A stretch of 6,266 nt of DNA from Gemmataceae bacterium (GTDB lineage: Bacteria > Planctomycetota > Planctomycetia > Gemmatales > Gemmataceae), in the NCBI GenBank assembly GCA_026418875.1, contig JAOAAM010000711.1, positions 1 to 6,266 of the forward strand, read 5' to 3'. The notes beneath the pieces are model-generated. The model was not told the DNA's origin. It worked only from the letters and a program-made list of their open reading frames with translations, and made no database searches. Made by a program: the position numbers and the translations under genes. Shown one piece after another: positions 1 through 5,766 of the stretch; the first letter of the stretch is position 1; the number at the start of each line of letters is the position of its first letter.

Positions 1-2948
1 GCAGCGGGCCGACCACGTTTGATTCGAGCGTCACCCTGTCCAAGCTGGTGCCACGGATCGCCCGCTACCGCGACGCCTTCTACAAGCGGCTGATTGCCAG
101 CGTGGGCGGCGAGCATGGGAAGAAGCTGCGTGAAGAGGCCGCCCGCTTTCAGCAACCCTTCGGGGCGGCTCGGCAACACATCAATCAACGGCTGGCCCGG
201 CAGCGGGCCATCGAGTTGCAAGAAAGCCACCTCGCCCTGCTGTTCGCCGAGATGGGCTACCCCGAAACCAGCCGCCGACATGCCTCGCGCCTCGAATCCG
301 TCGCCATCCGTTTCCAAACCGAAATCCGCTGGCGCCTGACCACGGGGCAATTCGCCGTCGATCAAGGCGACCCCGCACGGGCCTTCCGCCTGCTGACCGA
401 GGCCGAGGATCTGCTGCATCGCGGCATCGACTGCGGCGCGATTGTCGATCCCTGGAACGCCCTGGGATTTCAAGCGCTCTTCCCGTTGTTTACCTCTCGC
501 GAAGACAGTATCCACGACACTCGACTGGATGAACTGGTCGAGACGATGCACCGGATGTTCCACCTGTATGCGTCGATTTTGTCGTCGGCGGCCTCCGCGG
601 GAGACGAGGAACTTCGACGGCAGGTCGGGGAACGGATGCACCGTCTGGCGGCATGGTGGGATCGCCATGCCGTCTACGAAGTCGGCGATCTGCCCCGGGT
701 CAAAGGGGAGGAGCGGGCGGCGGCGGCGGAGCACGTGGCCCGGGCCTTGGCAGGAATCCGTGCCGCACGCCAACCCGGCGACCTGGCGTATTGGCGGCAG
801 CACCGCGACGGGTTCAAGTCCCCAGCTGCCTTTGCCCAAGTGATCGACGCCCTTTTACTCCGCCGGGACTTCCGCGCGGCGATGGGGCTGTTGATGACCT
901 GGCTGAGCGAGGCCGATCATGTCCCCCTCGCCGAGGAGGACGATTCGTTCCACCGCCTCGCCGAACGCTGGCTCGAAGAAGTGCTGCACAGCAGCCTGCC
1001 CGAGTCGGAGCGGGCCGCCTTGGCGATCCGTTTCTTTGAATTGCTCGAGGCCAACGCCGACGAACTTTGGGGCGTACCGGCGTGGACGCTGACATCGGCT
1101 CGTCCCCCACGGGAGGAGACCTTCGCCTCGGCCTACGAGGAGATGGTGTTCGAGGACTCGACCGACGACGACGAGGGAGCGGTTATCGGCGAGGGGCCTC
1201 GGGCTGAGTTTCCCGCCGAGGAAGACTTCCGGCGCCTGGAGGACCGGCTGCGGTTTCTGACGACTGTGGCCCGATTGTGGCAACGGGCCGTCCCTTGGCT
1301 CGGCCGCGGCATCGCCGAAGCTGCCCAGCGACAAGAACTCGTCGCGAGTTGGCGTGAGACGGCCCATCGCTGGCAGCCCGACCTCATCGCCTTGCTCGAC
1401 GAAATCCACGCGTTGACCGTGCCCGAACCGCTCGGCGGGTTCGAGGAGGTGATGGAGTACGATCGGCGGCAGTATCGCCGGGAGCAACTGGCCGAGACCA
1501 TCATCGAAACCACGCTGGAGTTGGGGCAAGCGGTTCGTTTGATGGGGCCGTTGACCCCCGGCCGATTGCCGGCCTGGCCCCATGATGCCCCCTGGGAAGC
1601 GCTCGCCCAACAGTTCGAGGCCGACCTGGCTCGGGGCGACGTACCTGCCATCCGCCGGACGCTCGGCCAACTGATGGACGAATTGCGTCGCCAGCCGTTG
1701 CTGTTCGTGCCGATGTCGGCGGGCGGCCACCCTCTCCACATCTTGCAGTGCCGCCGGGCGCAAGCTGCCATCGGCTCGTGGCTCCAGCGCCTGCCCCGCC
1801 GCGGCCTCATCCGCGAAACCTTCCACCTGATCCGCCTGGCTCGGACCATGGAGCAGACCTCGCCCCCCCAAGGGCGAAAAGTCTCGGAGTTCGACCACCT
1901 GTTTCCCACCGCGTTGCAGGGTGTGCTGGAAGCACTGTTGGATGCGGTCCCCTCCTGGTCCGCGGAAGAGCAGGCCCAGCACGACCTGATCGACCTGCTC
2001 CGTCGCATCACCGAGGCATTCCTGAACCTGTGGCTGGAACACAGCCAGACTCTTCGCCTTTCCGTCCTCGAATCGCCGCCCCCCGGTTGGGATTGGGACG
2101 AACTCAAGGAGTTCATCCAGCGCTATGGTAGCGACTTGTTCACCCCGCAGTTCCTCTCCTTGGCCAACCTCCGCACGGTGGTCCACCGAGGCTTAGACCA
2201 TTGGGTCGACGATCAGTCCCGGCGGTCCGAGGCTCCGAAGCTGATCGACGATCTCACCTCGGGAAAATTGCCGCGAAAGCAGATCGTGGCGGCCTTGGAG
2301 TATCTTTGCCACGCCCTGATCGAACACCACGAAGAGTACCGCGATTATAACAGCACGACGACGCAATCGGACTACGGCGAGAACCTTTACCTGCTCATCG
2401 ACTTCCTGCGGCTGAAATGCAAATATGACCGCTACGCATGGCAGTTGCGCCCGCTGATCCTGGCCCACGAGGTGCTCTGCCGGCGGGGGCGGGATACCGC
2501 AGCGGAGATGTGGCAGAAGAACATGTCTCGCCTGACCAGCCACCTGGCCGATCAACTTCTCAATGAACTCGATGAACTCGAGCAAAAGCACGGCCTGCGT
2601 CTGCGCACCATTCGTGATCGCCTCGAAGAGCGCTTCGTCCGACCGCTGATGATCGACCGGCTGGTGGCGTGCGTCGAACCCGCGATGCGGGAGGCCGCCG
2701 ACAGTACCTCGTCTCGACCCGGACTGCAACGGCTCGAGCATTGGCTGCTGCCCTTGGCTCAAGAACCGATCGGCATCGGCTTGGACTTGCCGGAATGGCT
2801 GGAACGACTGGAGGAGGAAGTGCGTCGCGTGCGGCGGCAGCCGTCGGTCGATCGACCATCCCACCCGCGCGGGTTGGATGAAGGCATCCAAATCTCCATG
2901 TCCGAATTGCAACGTCAACTCGACGAATGGGACAAGCCGTTGACGTGA
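1..2948 (+). CDS. large helix-rich protein of unknown function, 5' partial
   Basis: The frame is open from base 3 to the TGA at 2946-2948, about 981 codons, with no stop before the window edge. A GTG at 48 is possible but has no Shine-Dalgarno sequence, and coding continues upstream of it, so the true start is probably outside. I do not recognise the family. The visible chain is almost entirely amphipathic helix, rich in Leu, Arg, Glu, Ala and Trp, with no membrane segment and few cysteines. A helix pair encoded near 335-420 (around GQFAVDQGDPARAFRLLTEA) resembles a single TPR-like unit. An acidic stretch encoded near 1138-1225 (EDSTDDDEG) looks like a flexible linker between an N-terminal third and the rest. 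The C-terminus is strongly charged and coiled-coil-like in places (for example the LNELDELEQKHGLRLRTIRD segment near 2560-2620). A helical scaffold or repeat protein is the best structural guess; no catalytic motif was seen. Confidence 0.9.
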   Translation, partial: SGPTTFDSSVTLSKLVPRIARYRDAFYKRLIASVGGEHGKKLREEAARFQQPFGAARQHINQRLARQRAIELQESHLALLFAEMGYPETSRRHASRLESVAIRFQTEIRWRLTTGQFAVDQGDPARAFRLLTEAEDLLHRGIDCGAIVDPWNALGFQALFPLFTSREDSIHDTRLDELVETMHRMFHLYASILSSAASAGDEELRRQVGERMHRLAAWWDRHAVYEVGDLPRVKGEERAAAAEHVARALAGIRAARQPGDLAYWRQHRDGFKSPAAFAQVIDALLLRRDFRAAMGLLMTWLSEADHVPLAEEDDSFHRLAERWLEEVLHSSLPESERAALAIRFFELLEANADELWGVPAWTLTSARPPREETFASAYEEMVFEDSTDDDEGAVIGEGPRAEFPAEEDFRRLEDRLRFLTTVARLWQRAVPWLGRGIAEAAQRQELVASWRETAHRWQPDLIALLDEIHALTVPEPLGGFEEVMEYDRRQYRREQLAETIIETTLELGQAVRLMGPLTPGRLPAWPHDAPWEALAQQFEADLARGDVPAIRRTLGQLMDELRRQPLLFVPMSAGGHPLHILQCRRAQAAIGSWLQRLPRRGLIRETFHLIRLARTMEQTSPPQGRKVSEFDHLFPTALQGVLEALLDAVPSWSAEEQAQHDLIDLLRRITEAFLNLWLEHSQTLRLSVLESPPPGWDWDELKEFIQRYGSDLFTPQFLSLANLRTVVHRGLDHWVDDQSRRSEAPKLIDDLTSGKLPRKQIVAALEYLCHALIEHHEEYRDYNSTTTQSDYGENLYLLIDFLRLKCKYDRYAWQLRPLILAHEVLCRRGRDTAAEMWQKNMSRLTSHLADQLLNELDELEQKHGLRLRTIRDRLEERFVRPLMIDRLVACVEPAMREAADSTSSRPGLQRLEHWLLPLAQEPIGIGLDLPEWLERLEEEVRRVRRQPSVDRPSHPRGLDEGIQISMSELQRQLDEWDKPLT

Positions 2949-2994
2949 CGGACCGCATCAAACGAAAGTGGCCAGCGACGAGCGCGGTCTCCAC

Positions 2995-3036
2995 CGACCG
3001 TCGGAACATCTCCGCCGACCCTCGGAGTAGCTCCGC
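2995..3036. repeat. two tandem copies of a 21-bp degenerate repeat with small dyads
   Basis: Copy one is 2995-3015 and copy two 3016-3036; they share CGACC-TCGGA and CTCCGC and differ at five positions. Each unit holds CCGA-N3-TCGG followed by CGGA(A/G)-N3-(T/C)CTCCG-type symmetry. In copy two, CGGAG-TAG-CTCCG is a perfect 5-bp stem. In copy one the same stem has a G-T wobble when read on the minus strand. The repeat lies between two converging genes, downstream of both stops. It could fold in either transcript, but no T-run follows, so I do not call it an intrinsic terminator. Confidence 0.5.
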
Positions 3037-3098
3037 CGGCCCTATCCTTCGCATCACCCTACCAAACCGTCGCTCATCGTCACCTTCCCGTTTTGTCG

Positions 3099-3542
3099 TC
3101 AAGTTCCCGGTCCGTCGAGCAATGTCCAGTCGGCAGGAACGAAGCGGTCCGGCAAAAGCCGCCAAACTCGCACTTCCGGCGGATCCTGCCGCAACGATAC
3201 AATCAGGTGCACCAAGGCGTCGCCGTAGGCATTCTGCGCCAGGTCCGTCCGACTCGGCACCGGGGGCGAATGAGGATGCGAATGGACGACGGCCACCTCG
3301 CGCCAGCCAGACTCACGCATCGCTTGATGCACGGCCAGCAGGCTGCGGACATCGGCTTGATAACGCCGGGTCGGATCGGCGGCGACGTTGAGCAAGGGGA
3401 AGTATTGTTCGGCCCAAGCGTTGGCCCCGTCAAAACGACCCGCCAGCAGGCCACAGCATTCGGCCGGAAAATCCTTCCGTGCGTGTCGAATCAACGTCTC
3501 GTACACGGCACGCGGAACAATCAGGCGGTAGGGATTGGGCAA
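3099..3542 (-). CDS. M67-family JAMM/MPN+ zinc metallopeptidase
   Basis: The 147-residue product is a single JAB/MPN+ domain, the usual size for the compact bacterial M67 (Mec-like) peptidases. The full JAMM signature is visible: Glu28 in FPAECCGLL, His87 and His89 in VVHSHPH, then Ser97 and Asp100 in PSRTD, giving E...HxHx7SxxD. His87, His89 and Asp100 would bind zinc, and Glu28 would activate water. Family members cut isopeptide or C-terminal bonds of ubiquitin-like sulfur carriers, for example CysO-cysteine in Mycobacterium; no sulfur-carrier or ThiF/MoeB gene is visible here to name the partner. No signal peptide or membrane segment is present, so it is probably cytosolic. The start is TTG at 3542: an in-frame TAG at 3558-3560 leaves no ATG or GTG upstream, and the catalytic Glu is already only 28 residues in. 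An AGGA lies about 13 nt upstream, so initiation is likely weak. Confidence 0.93.
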   Translation of the reverse strand: MPNPYRLIVPRAVYETLIRHARKDFPAECCGLLAGRFDGANAWAEQYFPLLNVAADPTRRYQADVRSLLAVHQAMRESGWREVAVVHSHPHSPPVPSRTDLAQNAYGDALVHLIVSLRQDPPEVRVWRLLPDRFVPADWTLLDGPGT

Positions 3543-3613
3543 AATGTCGAACGCGTCCTAGAATGTCACCGATGGATACCTTAACGGCGGTATTGTAAGG
3601 GCAGGATTAGGAA
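3543..3613. promoter_or_regulatory. divergent intergenic region of peptidase and HTH-EIIA genes
   Basis: These 71 bp separate two outward-reading genes and must carry the promoter of at least the plus-strand gene unless transcripts enter from elsewhere. TATTGT at 3591-3596 could be a -10 box for the plus strand, but no matching -35 was found and it would give a very short leader. A 5-bp dyad, ATACC at 3576-3580 and GGTAT at 3589-3593 with an 8-bp spacer, overlaps this candidate. AGGA at 3603-3606 is a well-spaced ribosome binding site for the gene starting at 3614. The promoter call itself is weak. Confidence 0.35.
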
Positions 3614-4318
3614 ATGAGTCACGACGTCATGGACTTGAACCAGTTGGCCAGCTTCCTCGGCCGGGATGCGCGCGAACTGGGGAAGCTGGCGAACCGTGGT
3701 TATTTGCCGGGACGAAAAATCGGCGGCGAATGGCGATTCACCACCGCCGAAATCCAAAGCTGGGTGGAGAACGAACTGCCGCGTTGGAGCGACGAAGAAT
3801 TGCGTGCGATCGACCGCAACGTCCGTGCTTCCGAATGGGAGCCGGCGATCGCCCCCCTGCTGCCGGTCGAGTGCATCGACTTGGAGTTCAGCGCTCGAAC
3901 GAAGAATTCCGCCATTCGCGACCTGGTGAAATTAGCTGACCGCTCGAATCGCCTCTGGGACATCGAAGCGATCGTCGAAGCGGTGGAACAACGGGAAGCC
4001 CGCGGGGCGACGGCCTGGCCCGGCGGTTTTGCCACGCCGCACCCGCATCGTCGCCTGCCTTACGCCCAAGGCGAGTCGGTGATTGCTTTTGCCCGCAGCC
4101 CCGGCGGGTTAGCGTTCGGTGCCGGTCGCGAGGGCTTGACGGACCTTTTCTTCCTGATCTGTTGTGTCGATGATGCCGAGCATCTTCGCGTCTTGTCCCG
4201 TTTGTCGCGGATGATGCGTCGGGCCGATTTCGCCGAGTCCCTGAGGGGGGCAGAATCGGCCCGCGAAGTCCTCGAATTGATTCAAAACGCGGAAGAAGAT
4301 CTGCTCCAAACGCGCTGA
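3614..4318 (+). CDS. HTH domain fused to PTS EIIA (PtsN/EIIA-Ntr-like) domain
   Basis: The 234-residue product has two parts. Residues about 6-52 form an excisionase/MerR-like helix-turn-helix: LNQLASFLGRDARELGKLANRGYLPGRKIGGEWRFT ends in the typical wing and is followed by TAEIQSWV. Residues about 80-230 form a type-2 EIIA domain. Its REARGATAWPGGFATPH segment aligns with the EIIA active site, placing the phospho-accepting histidine at His143; His145 follows closely. Known EIIA(Ntr) proteins take phosphate from HPr/NPr and regulate by protein contact. Here the attached HTH suggests a DNA- or protein-binding output. I recall the same HTH plus EIIA layout in Chlamydia ptsN_2. The ATG at 3614 is preferred because AGGA at 3603-3606 lies 7 nt before it; the next Met (residue 6) lacks such a site. 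No sugar permease domain is nearby, which argues for a regulatory role. Confidence 0.92.
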   Translation: MSHDVMDLNQLASFLGRDARELGKLANRGYLPGRKIGGEWRFTTAEIQSWVENELPRWSDEELRAIDRNVRASEWEPAIAPLLPVECIDLEFSARTKNSAIRDLVKLADRSNRLWDIEAIVEAVEQREARGATAWPGGFATPHPHRRLPYAQGESVIAFARSPGGLAFGAGREGLTDLFFLICCVDDAEHLRVLSRLSRMMRRADFAESLRGAESAREVLELIQNAEEDLLQTR

Positions 4319-4424
4319 TTCGATCGCCAATTGACCTCGACCCGCCCGAAACGACAGGGCCGCCGGCGCTCTCTTGACCCGGTTCATCCGACGGCAACCA
4401 GCCGCGGCAAGGCTGAGCCTCGCG

Positions 4425-5207
4425 TCAGATCTTGATTCCGTCGGCCAACAGTGCCTCGCGCAACTTATTCAGGGCCGCGTTCTGCACTTGCCGCACCCGC
4501 TCCTTCGATAGACCAAGTGCTCGGCCTACCTGCTCCAGTGTCTCGGTCTCGTGTCCCGCGCCGTTCAGGTGGTAGCGGTGCGTGATGACAAATCGCTCTC
4601 GGGGGGTGAGTAACGACTCGCCGTCGCGCAAGTATCGTTCCAGAATGTCGAGCCGCGGGTCGGCCCCATCATCAGCATCGTAATGCGAGCATTCCAAGTG
4701 CGGCACGGCATCCAGCGACCGCGACTGGGAGAGCCGATCGTTGGCCTGCCGCTTCGTGATGCGATTCAGCGAACGCATCAGGCAGGTGACGGCGTAAGTG
4801 CTGAACCGAATCCCCAGCCAGGGGTTGTACGCGGCCACGATCTTAATAAAGACCACTTGGCACTCGCTGATGAGATCGTCAGCGGCTTGGGGGGTGGCAG
4901 CCCACTTCTGCACCGCGCGATAGACCAATTTTCGATTCCCGACGACGATCCGGTTCCGCTCCTCCAAGTAACGCTTCCGCCAACGGGCGACATCCCGAGA
5001 CCGCGTCGCCAGGCTCCAACGCCAGGCGGCATAATGCATCCGCCGGGCAATCTCCCGAGTCACCTCGTCGGGCATGTGCGAGGCGGACGTGTCAAACTCC
5101 ACTAGTTGCTGCACATAGCGTCGTTCGGCATCCGCCGCCTCGAAAGACGGATCGTAAATGAATCTCGGCCGGGCTTCCTTCGTGCTGGGTCGGACAGCAG
5201 TAGTCAT
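4425..5207 (-). CDS. sigma-70 family RNA polymerase sigma factor lacking region 3
   Basis: The 260-residue product carries sigma region 2 at about 84-155, with the core-binding DDLISEC helix at 110-116 and FSTYAVTCLMRSLNRITKR at 135-153. Region 4 is at about 199-251: LTPRERFVITHRYHL, then the helix-turn-helix LEQVGRALGLSKERVRQVQNAALNKLR. The linker 157-196 is short and acidic (HYDADDGADP), so region 3 appears to be missing. An N-terminal extension of about 80 residues, helical and Arg/Trp-rich near 55-80, precedes region 2. The Trp pair that housekeeping factors carry after FSTYA is replaced by Thr141 and Cys142, which argues for an alternative (group-3-like) factor rather than RpoD. The ATG at 5207 is the first usable start: no start codon lies between it and an in-frame stop at 5232-5234. 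The target regulon cannot be told from sequence. Confidence 0.93.
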   Translation of the reverse strand: MTTAVRPSTKEARPRFIYDPSFEAADAERRYVQQLVEFDTSASHMPDEVTREIARRMHYAAWRWSLATRSRDVARWRKRYLEERNRIVVGNRKLVYRAVQKWAATPQAADDLISECQVVFIKIVAAYNPWLGIRFSTYAVTCLMRSLNRITKRQANDRLSQSRSLDAVPHLECSHYDADDGADPRLDILERYLRDGESLLTPRERFVITHRYHLNGAGHETETLEQVGRALGLSKERVRQVQNAALNKLREALLADGIKI

Positions 5208-5227
5208 GACGGGTCTCGTAAGGTCAC
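5204..5227 (-). CDS. possible seven-codon leader ORF overlapping the sigma start
   Basis: GTG at 5227 begins MTLRDPS and stops at TGA 5204-5206, which overlaps the sigma ATG at 5205-5207 as ATGA. The best Shine-Dalgarno sequence of the region, AGGTGAG at 5231-5237, is spaced for this GTG (7 nt after AGG) and is too far from the sigma ATG, which itself has only a weak GAG upstream. Termination-reinitiation coupling is therefore possible. The ORF is so short that chance cannot be excluded. Confidence 0.3.
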   Translation of the reverse strand: MTLRDPS

Positions 5228-5230
5228 GGG

Positions 5231-5237
5231 CTCACCT
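5231..5237 (-). promoter_or_regulatory. Shine-Dalgarno sequence in the sigma gene leader
   Basis: On the minus strand this reads AGGTGAG inside GGAAAGGTGAG, a strong anti-16S match. It sits about 23 nt from the sigma ATG but at normal distance from the GTG of the seven-codon leader ORF, so it probably serves that ORF or acts by coupling. Confidence 0.4.
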
Positions 5238-5264
5238 TTCCACACACGCCAACAACCGCAGGAC

Positions 5265-5341
5265 AAAAACGTTCAAAACAACCAAATTTTTACGACCCCC
5301 TCGACTGGTGTCAATGAAATTTGAACGTTTTGAACGTTTTT
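5265..5341. promoter_or_regulatory. three AACGTT-centred sites flanking the sigma promoter
   Basis: A perfect 15-bp inverted repeat is formed by 5265-5279 and 5327-5341 (GTTTTGAACGTTTTT and its complement) with a 47-bp spacer. A third copy partly overlaps: TGAACGTTT occurs in tandem at 5322-5330 and 5331-5339. The AACGTT cores start at 5268, 5324 and 5333, so two sites lie just upstream of the -35 box and one covers the first transcribed bases. This is the layout expected of an operator or activator cluster, possibly acting by looping. The binding protein is unknown; the distance of about 56-65 bp between flanking cores is close to five or six helical turns. Confidence 0.5.
5287..5314 (-). 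promoter_or_regulatory. sigma-70-type promoter of the sigma factor gene
   Basis: On the minus strand TTGACA (5309-5314) matches the -35 consensus at all six bases. After 16 bp comes TAAAAA (5287-5292), which matches TATAAT at four of six; shifting by one gives AAAAAT with a 17-bp spacer, also four of six. Transcription would begin near 5280, giving a leader of about 73 nt before the sigma ATG. DNA upstream of the -35 is A/T-rich and could act as an UP element. The planctomycete consensus is assumed to be close to that of E. coli. Confidence 0.55.
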
Positions 5342-5680
5342 CACGAAAAGAAAACATTCGCTCAGCTGCCAAACTGGTCCAACGAGCGTCCCGCGGCTTG
5401 CCCGTACTGGTCGAGTTCCTGATCGCAAGTCACGAATTGAAAATTACTTAGCGAAATTCCAGAACCAGAACCCAGTCGCGAGCCTCGGCTCCGGTTTGCG
5501 GCAAACTGCGGACGGTTCGCCCTCGGGCGTTCAAGAGCTGAAGGGCGTCGGTTCAATCAGAATTAGGGATGAACAAGCGATCGGGCGGTGCATAGCGCTG
5601 GGCGTCCTGCGGGGGTGGACCGATGTCGCTGAACGAGACGCTCAGAGGGCAGGGGCCGAATCTCCATCGGTCGGGCAAGC
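5342..5680. other. gene-free stretch between sigma promoter and serpin terminator
   Basis: No credible coding frame is seen on either strand. Two small dyads lie close together at 5480-5491 (GAGCC-N2-GGCTC) and 5494-5506 (GTTTGC-G-GCAAAC). An 8-bp inverted repeat pairs GACCGATG at 5618-5625 with CATCGGTC at 5665-5672 across 39 bp. The left end (5342-5460) is A/T-rich and continuous with the sigma promoter; the right part returns to high GC. No tRNA, rRNA or recognised RNA family was found. Confidence 0.5.
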
Positions 5681-5720
5681 AAAAAAGCGACCCGTGGGCC
5701 GGGCTGCCTCACGGATCGCT
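5681..5720 (-). terminator. intrinsic terminator of the serpin gene
   Basis: Read on the minus strand, AGCGATCCGTG (5710-5720) pairs with CACGGGTCGCT (5686-5696) over 11 bp with a single G-U wobble. The loop is 13 nt, and a run of six Ts follows directly (A-run 5681-5686 on the plus strand). It begins 46 bp after the serpin stop codon and would separate the serpin transcript from the sigma gene. Confidence 0.88.
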
Positions 5721-5766
5721 GGCTCGATTTCATTCAGCGTCGGCCAAAATGCCGCGGCGGTTCGGA

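Noticed and set aside
48..50. GTG as start of the large gene
   Set aside because: No Shine-Dalgarno sequence precedes it and the frame stays open to the window edge.
1133..2116. 327-codon minus-strand frame rich in Ser and Arg
   Set aside because: Another antisense shadow of the large gene; low-complexity composition and no motif.
855..2186. 443-codon open frame on the minus strand
   Set aside because: It lies antisense to the long plus-strand gene; its translation is Gln/Arg/Pro-rich without domain character, as expected from codon bias in GC-rich DNA.
2560..3165. 201-codon minus-strand frame running over the convergent gap
   Set aside because: It overlaps the ends of two better-supported genes and has an Arg/Ala-rich composition with no recognisable domain.
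4319..4424. possible bidirectional terminator between HTH-EIIA and sigma genes
   Set aside because: GC-rich segments such as GCCGCCGGC and GCCGCGGC are present, but no stem of useful length followed by a T-run was found on either strand.
5362..5556. 64-codon minus-strand frame in the gap upstream of the sigma gene
   Set aside because: It starts with TTG, has no clear ribosome binding site and no family resemblance.
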